Source of the DNA: Vibrio tasmaniensis 1F-187
GTDB taxonomy: Bacteria > Pseudomonadota > Gammaproteobacteria > Enterobacterales > Vibrionaceae
Reading direction: 5' to 3'
DNA length: 64,000 nt
NCBI RefSeq assembly: GCF_000272405.2
Contig: NZ_AJZM02000307.1
Coordinates: forward strand, 1-64,000
In this document: positions 50,545-60,263 of the stretch, in pieces
Position numbering within the stretch: position 1 is the first letter of the stretch
Layout: each line of letters starts with the position of its first letter
Position numbers and translations under genes: made by a program
Notes under the pieces: generated by a model
The model's input: only the letters and a program-made list of their open reading frames with translations
Databases searched by the model: none
What the model was told of the DNA's origin: nothing

Positions 50545-51297
50545 TTAACTGTCCATCAGAGCTTTAATTTGCTCACCGGTGCATCCAAAACGACGCTCGC
50601 GGTTTACAAACCAAGTCACAGCTTCTACTAAGCTGTCTTCATTAAAGTCTGGCCAGAATTGTTCAGTGAAATACATTTCGGCGTAAGCTAATTGCCAAAG
50701 CATAAAGTTACTAATGCGGCACTCGCCACTGGTGCGGATAAGTAGATCGACTTCTGGAATATCTGCCATCGTCAGGTGTTGTGTAATCATAGCTTCATCA
50801 ATGTCTTCTACATTAATATCGCCAGACTTAACCTGTTGAGCAATCGAAGTCATCGCTTGCTGGATATCCCACTTACCGCCGTAGTTAGCCGCAATATTAA
50901 TAACCATACCCGTATTGGTGCTAGTCAAAGCTTCCGCTTCTTCTATTTTCTTTTGTAGTCGCTCATTAAAACGACTTTTATCACCAATAACACGAAGTTG
51001 TAGATTATTTTTATGAAGCTTTTTTACTTCACTCGATAGCACTGAAATAAACAGTTCCATCAAGAGACCCACTTCTTCTTCAGGACGACGCCAATTTTCA
51101 CTACTAAAAGCAAAAAGAGTTACGGCTTTGATGCCAAGTCTGGCTGCTGAAGATATGGTTTTTCGAACAGCTTGAACGCCATTTTTATGACCAAAGACAC
51201 GAGGCTTACCCTGAGCTTTCGCCCAGCGACCATTACCATCCATAATGATAGCAATGTGTTTAGGAAGAGAGTCTGTGAACGCTTGAGAATTATGCAT
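50545..51297 (-). CDS. uppS: Undecaprenyl pyrophosphate synthase
   Basis: A 250-residue cis-prenyltransferase that makes C55-PP, the lipid carrier for peptidoglycan and O-antigen. The catalytic Asp20 ([13 protein letters not shown]) and [11 protein letters not shown] and [13 protein letters not shown] are signature motifs. The ATG at 51297 has no clear ribosome-binding site; a TTG five codons earlier is an alternative, so the start is uncertain. cdsA follows in the same transcript. Confidence 0.95.
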   Translation of the reverse strand: MHNSQAFTDSLPKHIAIIMDGNGRWAKAQGKPRVFGHKNGVQAVRKTISSAARLGIKAVTLFAFSSENWRRPEEEVGLLMELFISVLSSEVKKLHKNNLQLRVIGDKSRFNERLQKKIEEAEALTSTNTGMVINIAANYGGKWDIQQAMTSIAQQVKSGDINVEDIDEAMITQHLTMADIPEVDLLIRTSGECRISNFMLWQLAYAEMYFTEQFWPDFNEDSLVEAVTWFVNRERRFGCTGEQIKALMDS

Positions 51298-51338
51298 AAA
51301 AGAGTGAATCAAATTCTAATAGTCGAACAGAATAGCAT

Positions 51339-51372
51339 AAAAAAACGCTGCACCGTGAGTACAGCGTTTTTC
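51339..51372 (-). terminator. Terminator of frr
   Basis: AAAAACGCTG-N12-CAGCGTTTTT, with inner CAC/GTG pairing and T-run on the minus strand, between frr and uppS. Confidence 0.88.
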
Positions 51373-51394
51373 CTGAAAGAAAGAATATGGAAAA

Positions 51395-51952
51395 TTAAAC
51401 TTCCATCAACTCTTTTTCTTTAACTGCTAGAACTTCGTCTACGTTCTTAACCGCAGCGTCAGTTAGCTTTTGAATTTCGTCTTGTGCTTTACGATCTTCA
51501 TCTTCTGAAATTTCTTTGTCTTTAAGAAGCGCTTTTAGATCGCCATTCGCGTCACGACGGATGTTACGAATAGCAACACGGCCACCTTCAGCTTCGCCAC
51601 GAACGATTTTAACTAGGTCTTTACGACGCTCTTCCGTAAGCGGTGGAAGTGGAACGCGAATAACCGTACCTGCAGACATAGGGTTTAAGCCTAGGTCAGA
51701 AGTCATGATTGCTTTTTCAACAAGAGGAGTCAGTGTTTTATCAAACACTGTAATTGCTAGTGTACGTGCGTCTTCAGCAATAACGTTAGCTACTTGAGTC
51801 AAAGGCGTTGGTGCACCGTAGTACTCAACAGTAAGACCAGAAAGTAGGCTCGGGTGAGCACGGCCTGTACGGATTTTTTGTAGGCTGTTTTTTAGTGCAT
51901 CAACACTTTTTACCATGCGCTCTTGAGCGTCTTTTTTGATTTCGTTAATCAC
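51395..51952 (-). CDS. frr: Ribosome recycling factor
   Basis: A 185-residue factor that with EF-G splits the post-termination ribosome. [36 protein letters not shown] and the [12 protein letters not shown] segment are family-defining. The start is GTG at 51952 ([13 protein letters not shown]), with AAGGTG 7 bases upstream; it gives the same length as E. coli Frr. Confidence 0.96.
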   Translation of the reverse strand: MINEIKKDAQERMVKSVDALKNSLQKIRTGRAHPSLLSGLTVEYYGAPTPLTQVANVIAEDARTLAITVFDKTLTPLVEKAIMTSDLGLNPMSAGTVIRVPLPPLTEERRKDLVKIVRGEAEGGRVAIRNIRRDANGDLKALLKDKEISEDEDRKAQDEIQKLTDAAVKNVDEVLAVKEKELMEV

Positions 51953-52013
51953 AATTTCACCTTGATTATGTTCTTTCTTCAAGAAAGCTTTTTATTTGGA
52001 GTGATAAGGATAA

Positions 52014-52042
52014 GCTTACCGAAGCATTATACTTCAGTAAGC
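52014..52042 (-). other. Hairpin between pyrH and frr
   Basis: GCTTACCGAAG-CATTATA-CTTCAGTAAGC, an 11-bp stem with one G-T/C-A difference. On the minus strand it is followed by TTATCC, so it may attenuate or process the pyrH-frr message. Confidence 0.55.
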
Positions 52043-52050
52043 CCGAAAAA

Positions 52051-52782
52051 TTAGTCAGCGTCGCTGATTAATGTACCTTCAGTTTCACCCATAACCACGC
52101 GACGTAGTGCGCCTGGCTTATTCATGTTAAATACACGGATTGGCATTTTGTGGTCACGTGCTAGCGTAAATGCGGCCAAGTCCATTACTTTCAATTCTTT
52201 CTCAAGAATTGTGTTGTAAGACAACGTATCATACAACTCTGCGTCTGGGTTTGCTACTGGGTCAGCAGTAAATACACCATCTACTTTTGTTGCTTTTAGA
52301 ACTACGTCAGCTTCGATTTCGATACCGCGTAAACATGCAGCAGAGTCTGTAGTAAAGAATGGGTTACCAGTACCTGCAGAGAAGATCACAACACGACCTT
52401 GACGTAGTTGGCTGATTGCATCTGCCCAGTTGTAGTCGTCACATACACCTTTAAGAGGAATTGCTGACATTACACGTGCGTTTACGTAAGCACGGTGTAG
52501 TGCGTCACGCATAGCAAGGCCGTTCATTACCGTTGCAAGCATCCCCATATGGTCACCAACAACACGGTTCATACCCGCTTCTGCTAGGCCTGCGCCACGG
52601 AAAAGGTTACCACCACCGATAACAACACCAACTTGAACGCCTAGTTCAACTAATTCTTTTACTTCTTGAGCCATACGATCAAGGATCGTTGGGTCAATAC
52701 CAAAACCTTCTTCGCCTTGTAGCGCTTCACCGCTAAGTTTTAACAGAATACGTTGATACGCTGGTTTAGGGTTCGTAGTCAT
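52051..52782 (-). CDS. pyrH: Uridylate kinase
   Basis: A 243-residue hexameric UMP kinase of the amino-acid-kinase fold. [18 protein letters not shown] (about 13-30), [18 protein letters not shown] and [12 protein letters not shown] are signature motifs. GGAAGG precedes the ATG. The order rpsB-tsf-pyrH-frr is highly conserved in bacteria. A terminator follows tsf, so pyrH likely has its own promoter in the 156-base gap. Confidence 0.97.
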   Translation of the reverse strand: MTTNPKPAYQRILLKLSGEALQGEEGFGIDPTILDRMAQEVKELVELGVQVGVVIGGGNLFRGAGLAEAGMNRVVGDHMGMLATVMNGLAMRDALHRAYVNARVMSAIPLKGVCDDYNWADAISQLRQGRVVIFSAGTGNPFFTTDSAACLRGIEIEADVVLKATKVDGVFTADPVANPDAELYDTLSYNTILEKELKVMDLAAFTLARDHKMPIRVFNMNKPGALRRVVMGETEGTLISDAD

Positions 52783-52892
52783 GGAGCTTACCTTCCAAAG
52801 AGTTGATGATTAACAGTCATGGATAAAAACTGAAGAGCTCAGTTTGCATTCATAACAGCTAAAAGCCGGAAATAATTCATTATTCATAAAAA

Positions 52893-52921
52893 GACCGCAG
52901 CATTTGCCACGGTCTCTTTTC
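52893..52921 (-). terminator. Terminator of tsf
   Basis: GACCGCAGCATTTGCCACGGTC stem with TTTTTATG on the minus strand after it. It lies about 20 bases past the tsf stop. Confidence 0.85.
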
Positions 52922-52938
52922 AAACAATACGCTAAGGA

Positions 52939-53784
52939 TTAACCTTTTTGTACCGCTGCAACTTCGTCTGCGAAGCTCATTTCAGCTGCTTTCTCGATAC
53001 CTTCACCAACTTCTAAACGAACGAAGGTAGTAACTGATGCGCCTTTCTCTTTAAGAATGTCAGCAACAGTTTTCTTAGGTTCCATGATGAAAGCTTGACC
53101 AGTAAGAGATACTTCGCCCGTGAATTTCTTCATACGGCCGATAACCATTTTCTCAGCGATCTCTTGTGGTTTGCCTTCGTTCATAGCGATTTCAACTTGA
53201 ACAGCTTTTTCTTTTTCTACTACGTCAGCAGGTACGTCAGATGGGTTAACGTACTCAGGCTTAGAAGCAGCAACGTGCATAGCGATGTGCTTAAGCGTTT
53301 CAGCTTCGCCTTCACCAGCAACAACAACACCGATTTTCTCGCCGTGACGGTAAGAAGCTAGTGCAACACCTTCAACAAGCTCAACACGACGGATGCTGAT
53401 GTTCTCACCGATCTTAGTTACTAGAGCGATACGTGCGTCTTCAAACTTAGCTTGAAGTGCAACGATGTCTAGACGTTCAGCTAGAGCAACTTCAGCAACT
53501 TCGTTAGCGAATGCAAGGAAACCTGCATCTTTAGCTACGAAATCAGTTTGGCAGTTCACTTCAAGAAGAGCAGCAACGCCAGCTTCTTCTTTAATGATGA
53601 TTGCGCCTTCAGCAGCAACGTTACCAGCTTTTTTAGCTGCTTTCGCTGCGCCAGATTTACGCATGTTTTCAATTGCTAGCTCGATGTCGCCTTCAGCAGC
53701 AACAAGCGCTTTTTTACATTCCATCATGCCCGCAGCTGTGCGTTCACGAAGTTCTTTAACTAGAGCTGCAGTTACAGTTGCCAT
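52939..53784 (-). CDS. tsf: Translation elongation factor Ts
   Basis: A 281-residue nucleotide exchange factor for EF-Tu. It starts [25 protein letters not shown] in effect, whose LRERTxAGMMxCKKAL segment is the EF-Ts signature, and [16 protein letters not shown] (about 70-85) contains the TDF motif that displaces Mg in EF-Tu. A strong hairpin separates it from rpsB. Confidence 0.97.
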   Translation of the reverse strand: MATVTAALVKELRERTAAGMMECKKALVAAEGDIELAIENMRKSGAAKAAKKAGNVAAEGAIIIKEEAGVAALLEVNCQTDFVAKDAGFLAFANEVAEVALAERLDIVALQAKFEDARIALVTKIGENISIRRVELVEGVALASYRHGEKIGVVVAGEGEAETLKHIAMHVAASKPEYVNPSDVPADVVEKEKAVQVEIAMNEGKPQEIAEKMVIGRMKKFTGEVSLTGQAFIMEPKKTVADILKEKGASVTTFVRLEVGEGIEKAAEMSFADEVAAVQKG

Positions 53785-53814
53785 TCTCTATTCCTCAGTA
53801 AATTCTAAAAAAGA

Positions 53815-53846
53815 TAAAAAACAGGGGCCTAATTAATTGGCCCCTG
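53815..53846 (-). terminator. Attenuator hairpin between rpsB and tsf
   Basis: CAGGGGCC-TAATTAATT-GGCCCCTG followed on the minus strand by TTTTTTATCTTTTTT. It is a textbook terminator inside the rpsB-tsf unit, so tsf would rely on read-through. Confidence 0.87.
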
Positions 53847-53921
53847 ATATTGACTGTATTCAGTTCTTAAGCCATCGATTATGACCGCTTAATATGAACT
53901 AAATATGGCTCAGAGCCGCTA

Positions 53922-54653
53922 TTATTCAGCTTCTACAAAACCGTCTTTTTCAGCAGCTACAGCAGCAACATCTTTGTTACGACCTTCTTTAACCGCGTCT
54001 GCAGCAGCGTTTAGGTAAAGCTGTACTGCACGGATTGCATCATCGTTACCAGGGATAACGAAGTCAACACCGTCTGGGTTAGAGTTAGTATCAACTACAG
54101 CGTAAACTGGGATACCTAGGTTGTTTGCTTCTTTAACTGCGATGTGTTCGTGATCAGCATCGATAACGAATAGAGCGTCTGGAAGGCCGCCCATGTTCTT
54201 GATACCACCAAGAGACTTCTCTAGCTTCTCCATTTCACGAGTGCGCATTAGAGCTTCTTTCTTAGTAAGCTTGTCGAAAGTACCGTCTTGAGCTTGCGCT
54301 TCAAGTTCTTTCAGACGCTTGATAGACTGACGAACAGTTTTGTAGTTCGTTAGCATACCGCCTAACCAGCGGTTGTTAACGTAAAACTGGTTGCTGTTGA
54401 TAGCAGCTTCTTTAACAGCTTCAGATGCAGCGCGCTTAGTACCAACAAAAAGAACTTTACCTTTCTTCTCGCCAACTTTAGCGATTTCAGCTAGAGCGTC
54501 GTTGAACATTGGTACAGTTTTTTCTAGGTTGATGATATGTACTTTGTTACGAGCACCAAAGATGAATGGCTTCATTTTTGGGTTCCAGTAACGAGTTTGG
54601 TGACCGAAGTGAACACCAGCTTTAAGCATATCGCGCATTGATACAGTTGCCAT
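53922..54653 (-). CDS. rpsB: 30S ribosomal protein S2
   Basis: A 243-residue ribosomal protein of the small subunit. [20 protein letters not shown] and [17 protein letters not shown] are family signatures, and [19 protein letters not shown] is conserved near 190. The ATG at 54653 has AGAGGATT upstream. In E. coli S2 represses its own operon through the leader RNA; a leader of about 190 nt is present here. Confidence 0.98.
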   Translation of the reverse strand: MATVSMRDMLKAGVHFGHQTRYWNPKMKPFIFGARNKVHIINLEKTVPMFNDALAEIAKVGEKKGKVLFVGTKRAASEAVKEAAINSNQFYVNNRWLGGMLTNYKTVRQSIKRLKELEAQAQDGTFDKLTKKEALMRTREMEKLEKSLGGIKNMGGLPDALFVIDADHEHIAVKEANNLGIPVYAVVDTNSNPDGVDFVIPGNDDAIRAVQLYLNAAADAVKEGRNKDVAAVAAEKDGFVEAE

Positions 54654-54845
54654 TTTAAAATCCTCTATGGGGTTAGGCCTCCACATCCCCCATGAATCCG
54701 ACCCCTAACAACTAACCACTTTTCAGCCGTTATCTGTGTTGTTGAGGCACCCCGGAACATGTGTCGGAATGTGTGTGATTTAAAGAAATAAGTTAGTGGA
54801 CACAAAGCTTGTTTCGCCAATTGGAGAAAACAGTCCTGATGTCCG
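54654..54845 (-). promoter_or_regulatory. Predicted rpsB leader RNA
   Basis: About 190 nt lie between the predicted start site and the rpsB ATG. Near the ribosome-binding site ACCCC (54701-54705) can pair with GGGGT (54669-54673), and GGACA/TGTCC-type pairing is seen near the 5' end. The layout is consistent with S2 autoregulation known in E. coli; the structure is my inference. Confidence 0.55.
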
Positions 54846-55110
54846 GCGCGCTTTATACCATATTTTGTCTATCTATGGCTAGAAAAAAATCCAAAAATGG
54901 CGACTGCTATACTCTAGCCTATTAGCGGATTTCACCGATAAATCGCGGCCTAATCAAATCGATTCAGCATCGTCTTACAGAGCAATATCGGCTTAAGTTA
55001 AGTAGTATCCACCAGCATTGTATGGATATGGGAATGTTGCGCTAAAATGCTGCACTGATAGAATAGCCCCAATATGCACACTTAGGTGCTACCAAATTAA
55101 GAGATATGCA
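54846..55110. promoter_or_regulatory. Divergent rpsB-map region with rpsB promoter
   Basis: The rpsB promoter has an extended -10 (TGGTATAAA on the minus strand, hexamer at 54852-54857) followed by a GC-rich GCGCGC discriminator typical of stringently controlled ribosomal promoters. The rest up to the map ATG has no gene; map has an AAGAGAT ribosome-binding site at 55099. Confidence 0.6.
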
Positions 55111-55989
55111 ATGGCTGTAAAAATTAAAACTGCTGAAGAAATTGAAAAAATGCGCGTCGCCGGCAAGCTGGCTTCTGAAATTTTAGAGATGATTGAACCT
55201 CACATCCAAGTGGGTACAACGACAGAAGAGCTTAACCAAATCTGTCACGAGTACGCTCTAGAGAGAGGCGCATACTCAGCACCACTTGATTACCACGGTT
55301 TCCCTAAGTCTATCTGTACGTCTATCAACCACATTGTATGCCACGGTATTCCAGCATCACAAGATGAGACGGGTAGCACAGGTCAATTCAAACCTGCAGT
55401 ATTGAAAGATGGCGATATTCTAAACGTTGATATCACTGTGATTGTTCCTGATGACGAAAATGCAGACCTAAGCACTCGTCCGCAGGGTTACCATGGTGAC
55501 ACATCTAAAATGTTCCTTGTGGGTGAAGTTTCACCAGCAAACAAACGTCTATGCATGGTTGCTCAAGAAGCACTTTATGAAGGCATGCGTCAGGTTAAAC
55601 CAGGCGTTCAACTTGGCCAAGTTGGTACTGCTATCGAGAAGTACATCAAGACAAACAACAAGAATAACCCACGCGCTAAGTTCTCTATTGTAAAAGATTA
55701 CTGTGGCCACGGCATTGGTTCTGAATTCCACGAAGATCCACAAGTCGTTCACTATAAAAACAGCGATCGCACAGTGCTAAAAGCAGGCATGTGTTTCACA
55801 ATCGAGCCAATGATCAATGCTGGTAAATTTGGTTGCCGTCTAGATGACGAAGATAGCTGGACAGTGTACACAGCTGACAGCAAGAACTCGGCTCAGTGGG
55901 AACACACATTAGTTGTGACTGATACAGGTTGTGAAGTACTAACACTACGCAGTGATGATACGATTCCACGTATCATGAAGAACGCTTAG
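55111..55989 (+). CDS. map: Methionine aminopeptidase type I
   Basis: A 292-residue metalloprotease that removes the initiator Met. KIKTAEEIEKMRVAGKLA is the typical opening; metal ligands are in DGDILNVDITV, GYHGDTSKMFL, GHGIGSEFHE and FTIEPM. It is longer than E. coli Map (264) mainly through insertions around 90-130 (ASQDETGSTGQF) and the C terminus. I used the ATG at 55111. It diverges from rpsB as in E. coli. Confidence 0.97.
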   Translation: MAVKIKTAEEIEKMRVAGKLASEILEMIEPHIQVGTTTEELNQICHEYALERGAYSAPLDYHGFPKSICTSINHIVCHGIPASQDETGSTGQFKPAVLKDGDILNVDITVIVPDDENADLSTRPQGYHGDTSKMFLVGEVSPANKRLCMVAQEALYEGMRQVKPGVQLGQVGTAIEKYIKTNNKNNPRAKFSIVKDYCGHGIGSEFHEDPQVVHYKNSDRTVLKAGMCFTIEPMINAGKFGCRLDDEDSWTVYTADSKNSAQWEHTLVVTDTGCEVLTLRSDDTIPRIMKNA

Positions 55990-56018
55990 TTCAACAAACT
56001 GAACACCTCAGACTTTTG

Positions 56019-56052
56019 AAAATATCCTCGCATTGCCGAGGATATTTTTTTA
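56019..56052 (+). terminator. Terminator of map
   Basis: AAAATATCCTCG-CATTGC-CGAGGATATTTT followed by a T-run. It separates map from glnD. Confidence 0.93.
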
Positions 56053-56128
56053 TCCGCTCAATTTCGATTTTGGAGCAGCTTCTGTTAAATTGTTTACTAT
56101 TCTCATTTGCTTGCACGGATAGCAGACT

Positions 56129-58750
56129 ATGCCTTATCAATGCCCTATTACGTTCAATGACGAACAACTTGAAATCTGCGAATTAAAAAATCAGCTCGAA
56201 ATCTTCACGCAGTACCAAAAGAGTGAATTTCTAAATCATCATCCAGTTACCGATTTGGTTCTGCTGCGCTCCGAATACATGGACTTGCTTCTCAATCGTT
56301 TATGGGAGCATTTCGGATTTAGCAAACTGCCTCATATTGCGTTGGTCGCAGTAGGCGGCTATGGCCGTGGTGAACTACACCCTTTATCCGATATTGATAT
56401 TCTCATCGTCTCGCAAAAAACTCTGCCACCAGCACTAGGTGAGAAAGTCAGTCAATTCATCACCCTATTGTGGGATTTGAAGCTAGAAGTCGGCCACGCA
56501 GTGCGTACCATTGCTGAATGTATTGAGATTGGTAGTGACGATTTAACGGTTGCGACTAACCTGCAAGAATCGCGCTTACTGTGTGGCAGTGAAGACACCT
56601 TCCAAGAGCTGAAACTAAAGATTCATTCCGATTCATTTTGGCCAAGTGAGACCTTTTACAAAGCCAAAATTCAAGAACAAAGAGAGCGTCATGCTCGGTA
56701 CCACGACACCACCTACAATCTAGAACCGGATATCAAATCAACTCCGGGCGGACTCAGAGACATCCACACTCTGAGTTGGGTAGCACGTCGCCACTTCGGT
56801 GCGACTTCTTTGTTGGAAATGAGCAAGTATGGCTTTCTTACCGATGCTGAATATCGTGAACTCGTGGAGTGCCAAGACTTCTTATGGCGCGTTCGCTTTG
56901 CACTGCACATAGAGCTGCGCCGCTACGACAATCGTCTTACCTTCGCGCATCAGGCTCAAGTAGCCGAACACCTTGGTTACACCGGTGAAGGCAATCGTGG
57001 TGTCGAGATGATGATGAAAGAGTTCTACCGAACACTTCGTCGTGTAGCAGAGCTCAACAAAATGCTGCTTAAGCTGTTTGACCAAGCAATAATTAACGGT
57101 GGTCAAACACAAGAAGCCGAAATTCTCGACAATGACTTCCAACGTCGAGGTTCATTAATCGAAGCGCGTAAGCCAGCCCTATTCCAAGCACGGCCAGAAA
57201 CGATTCTCGATATGTTTATCCATATCGCGAATGACTCGACGATCGAAGGGGTAAGCCCACCAACATTACGACAACTGCGAACGGCGCGTCGCCGATTGAA
57301 CCGCTTCCTGCATACCATTCCTGAAGCTCGTGACAAGTTCATGGATTTAGTTCGCCACCCCAACGCACTGCACAAAGCTTTTAGCTTGATGCATAAACTG
57401 GGCGTGCTATCGGCGTACTTACCGCAATGGAGCCAAATTGTCGGCCAAATGCAGTTTGATCTGTTCCACGTTTACACCGTGGATGAACACAGTATTCGCC
57501 TGCTCAAGCACATCAACCGCTTTAGCCAAGTAGAGAACCACGACAAACACCCAATTTGTTGTGAAGTGTACCCTCGAGTTCAGAAAAAAGAACTCCTGAT
57601 CCTAGCCGCTATCTTCCACGACATCGGAAAAGGCCGTGGTGGAGACCATTCGGAAATTGGCGCAGTTGAAGCTTACTCCTTCTGTATCGAACACGGATTG
57701 TCAAAACCAGAAGCAAAACAAGTCGCTTGGCTCGTTCAGAACCACCTATTGATGTCTGTCACCGCCCAACGCCGTGATATCTACGACCCTGATGTCATCA
57801 CTGAGTTTGCTAAAAAAGTCCGCGATGAAGAATCTTTAGAGCTACTGGTGTGCTTAACCGTCGCCGATATCTGTGCGACTAACCCTGAATTATGGAACAG
57901 CTGGAAACGCACCCTGTTAGCGGAGCTATTTCACTCAACACAGCGAGCACTGCGTCGCGGCTTGGAAAACCCAGTCGATGTCAGAGACCGTATTCGTCAC
58001 AATCAACAAATGGCATCTGCACTGCTGCGTAAAGAAGGTTTCTCCGCTCGTGAAATTGAAGTGTTGTGGCAGCGTTTTAAAGCTGACTATTTTTTGCGTC
58101 ATACACACACTCAAATTGCTTGGCACTGTGAGCACCTACTTCGCTTAGAAGATCCGAGCCAACCGTTAGTTTTGATCAGCAAGAAAGCGACGCGTGGCGG
58201 TACTGAGGTGTTTGTTTACTGTAAAGACCAAGCCGCACTTTTTGCGACCGTTGTAGCTGAGCTTGATAGACGTAACTTCAACGTTCATGACGCGCAGGTC
58301 ATGGTCAGTAAAGATGGTCACGTTTTGGATACCTTTATCGTACTTGATCAGCATGGTGAAGCGATTGATGAAGCAAGACACAAAGCCGTTGCGAAACATC
58401 TAACTCATGTTCTGGCTGATGGCCGTCCAACTAAGATTAAGACACGTCGCACGCCTCGAAACTTGCAGCATTTCAAGGTAAAAACTCGGGTTGAGTTCCT
58501 ACCAACCAAGAGCAAGAAGCGCACCTTGATGGAGTTGAGAGCTCTTGATACACCGGGGTTGTTGGCTCAAGTCGGCGCAACCTTTGCTGAGTTAGACATC
58601 AATTTGCACGGCGCTAAAATTACCACCATCGGCGAACGTGCAGAAGATTTGTTTATTCTGACCAGTGACGCGGGAGGAAGGTTGTCTGAAGAACAAGAAC
58701 AAGCCTTAAGAGAAAGATTAACCGAACACGTTTCAGAACTCGCACCTTAG
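56129..58750 (+). CDS. glnD: Bifunctional uridylyltransferase/uridylyl-removing enzyme
   Basis: An 873-residue nitrogen sensor that uridylylates P-II (GlnB) when glutamine is low and removes UMP when it is high. The nucleotidyltransferase domain has GGYGRGELHPLSDIDIL (about 76-92, Asp88 and Asp90). The HD domain has the AAIFHDIGKGRGGDHSEIGA motif near 490-510. Two C-terminal ACT domains (about 690-770 and 800-870) bind glutamine. Its target GlnB is encoded at 32823. map lies upstream, as in E. coli. Confidence 0.98.
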   Translation: MPYQCPITFNDEQLEICELKNQLEIFTQYQKSEFLNHHPVTDLVLLRSEYMDLLLNRLWEHFGFSKLPHIALVAVGGYGRGELHPLSDIDILIVSQKTLPPALGEKVSQFITLLWDLKLEVGHAVRTIAECIEIGSDDLTVATNLQESRLLCGSEDTFQELKLKIHSDSFWPSETFYKAKIQEQRERHARYHDTTYNLEPDIKSTPGGLRDIHTLSWVARRHFGATSLLEMSKYGFLTDAEYRELVECQDFLWRVRFALHIELRRYDNRLTFAHQAQVAEHLGYTGEGNRGVEMMMKEFYRTLRRVAELNKMLLKLFDQAIINGGQTQEAEILDNDFQRRGSLIEARKPALFQARPETILDMFIHIANDSTIEGVSPPTLRQLRTARRRLNRFLHTIPEARDKFMDLVRHPNALHKAFSLMHKLGVLSAYLPQWSQIVGQMQFDLFHVYTVDEHSIRLLKHINRFSQVENHDKHPICCEVYPRVQKKELLILAAIFHDIGKGRGGDHSEIGAVEAYSFCIEHGLSKPEAKQVAWLVQNHLLMSVTAQRRDIYDPDVITEFAKKVRDEESLELLVCLTVADICATNPELWNSWKRTLLAELFHSTQRALRRGLENPVDVRDRIRHNQQMASALLRKEGFSAREIEVLWQRFKADYFLRHTHTQIAWHCEHLLRLEDPSQPLVLISKKATRGGTEVFVYCKDQAALFATVVAELDRRNFNVHDAQVMVSKDGHVLDTFIVLDQHGEAIDEARHKAVAKHLTHVLADGRPTKIKTRRTPRNLQHFKVKTRVEFLPTKSKKRTLMELRALDTPGLLAQVGATFAELDINLHGAKITTIGERAEDLFILTSDAGGRLSEEQEQALRERLTEHVSELAP

Positions 58751-58829
58751 AAAGCTAATTTAGAGCTAGAAGTAAGTTGTGACTAGGAAACAAGTTTAGC
58801 TCTTGGAGCTGCTTTAATAGCCAAATAAG

Positions 58830-58862
58830 TGTGGGCAAAGATAGAGAGCGATCTTGCCCACA
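58830..58862 (+). terminator. Hairpin downstream of glnD
   Basis: TGTGGGCAA ... TTGCCCACA with an inner GAT/ATC pairing, loop AGAGAGCG. No U-tract follows, so it is a stability hairpin or Rho-associated end rather than a classic terminator. Confidence 0.45.
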
Positions 58863-58968
58863 ACTTACAATCAATTCACAGATATCAACTATCTAGCTCG
58901 TCGTTAGGCTGCTACATTGATCAAGTCAATTACATAAAAGTATTACATTCATAACCTAGAGGTCGCTT

Positions 58969-59352
58969 ATGTATCCAAACCTCACTGGCTTAGGTATCCA
59001 CGAACCTAAACAGATTGAACGTTACTCCCTTCGCCAAGAAGCGCACAAAGATATCCTGAAGATTTACTTTCGTAAGCAGAAAGGTGAACTGTTCGCGAAA
59101 AGCGTTAAGTTTAAGTACCCGCGACAAGTAAAAAGTGTGCTTGTTAGCGGCGGCAATAATCAATACAAAGAAGTGACCGAGATTAACCGCAACCTCACTC
59201 TTGTGATTGATGAACTCAACAAGATCACCAAACCGACGCCAACGGCTGAGGTGGATGTGAAGCAGAAGATCCTTACTGACTTACGCCATCTAGAAAAAGT
59301 GGTATCAAGCAAGATCGCAGAGATCGAAGCCGATCTAGAAAAACTTAAATGA
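58969..59352 (+). CDS. yaeH: UPF0325/DUF3461 protein YaeH
   Basis: A 127-residue cytoplasmic protein of unknown function. [38 protein letters not shown] is near-identical in layout to E. coli YaeH, and the C terminus is a helical [22 protein letters not shown]. In E. coli the order is glnD-dapD-yaeH; here dapD is missing between. AGAGG precedes the ATG. Confidence 0.92.
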   Translation: MYPNLTGLGIHEPKQIERYSLRQEAHKDILKIYFRKQKGELFAKSVKFKYPRQVKSVLVSGGNNQYKEVTEINRNLTLVIDELNKITKPTPTAEVDVKQKILTDLRHLEKVVSSKIAEIEADLEKLK

Positions 59353-59426
59353 TCCCGCGATTCACGGTTAGCGATTAACGATTAACTAACCAACATTAGT
59401 TATGCTGTTAAGGTCGCACAGACATC

Positions 59427-59462
59427 AAAAAGGGCTGATATCACTATCAGCCCTTTGTTTTT
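59427..59462. terminator. Bidirectional terminator between yaeH and truC
   Basis: AAAGGGCTGATA-TCAC-TATCAGCCCTTT with TTGTTTTT on the plus side and TTTTTGATG on the minus side. A small GGTTAG-N14-CTAACC hairpin (59366-59391) precedes it. Confidence 0.92.
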
Positions 59463-59513
59463 ATTCTATTTTCTCTATTCACTTAGACTCGCGATTGCTT
59501 AAACACGCGTGAC

Positions 59514-60263
59514 TTACTTCGACAAGCAAGTTTGAGCATCGATTAAGTGGGCATCCCACTCAAAAGTTTCAAACAACCTTAACCACGTTTCATCTAAGTT
59601 CGCCTTCATCACCAATTCTTCTTTAGTGAAAGGATGAATGAAGCGCAATTCAGAAGCATGCAGCAACAGACGGTGTGAGTCTAAATCATCACGGAACAGT
59701 CGGTTATGCTTACCATCACCATGTGAAGTATCGCCCACGATTGGGTGTCTTAGATGAGCCATGTGACGACGCAGCTGATGTTTACGTCCTGTCTTTGGCA
59801 TCATCTCAACTAAGCAATAACGACTGGTAGGAAAACGGCCTGTTGAATACGGCACTTCAACTTTAGCTAACGGCTCGTAAACAGTGACGGCTTCTTGTGG
59901 TTCTTTATCTTCTTTCGCGAACTTATCGGCGATCTTATCCAGCTCAACCTTAAGCGCATAATCGAGCGTATCGCCCTCTTCTATCCAACCACGCACAATC
60001 GCATGATAGGTTTTTTGCATCTCGTGGTTGGCGAACATCGGCATCACCTCAGAGGCAACTTCACTCGACAGAGCAAACACCAATACGCCAGACGTTGGAC
60101 GGTCTAAGCGATGCAGAGGAAATACGTGCTGACCAATTTGGTCGCGCAGAGTCTGCATCACAAACTGAGTCTCGTGTTTATCCAACCATGAGCGATGCAC
60201 TAGCATACCCGCAGGCTTATTCACCGCGACAAAATACTCATCTTGATAAATGATCTCTAACAT
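59514..60263 (-). CDS. truC: tRNA pseudouridine(65) synthase TruC
   Basis: A 249-residue RluA-family pseudouridine synthase that modifies U65 of tRNA-Ile and tRNA-Asp. The catalytic motif HRLDRPTSGV has Asp54, and KTGRKHQLRRHMAHL is the conserved C-terminal block. The start at 60263 shares its A with the yqcC stop (TAATG) and has GAGG 10 bases before; the ATG at 60272 would be too near the site. yqcC-truC is conserved with E. coli. Confidence 0.95.
   Translation of the reverse strand: MLEIIYQDEYFVAVNKPAGMLVHRSWLDKHETQFVMQTLRDQIGQHVFPLHRLDRPTSGVLVFALSSEVASEVMPMFANHEMQKTYHAIVRGWIEEGDTLDYALKVELDKIADKFAKEDKEPQEAVTVYEPLAKVEVPYSTGRFPTSRYCLVEMMPKTGRKHQLRRHMAHLRHPIVGDTSHGDGKHNRLFRDDLDSHRLLLHASELRFIHPFTKEELVMKANLDETWLRLFETFEWDAHLIDAQTCLSK

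Noticed and set aside
53465..53836. A 123-residue Ala/Ser-rich frame opposite tsf
   Set aside because: It is a shadow of the tsf coding bias on the reverse strand and runs over the rpsB-tsf hairpin.
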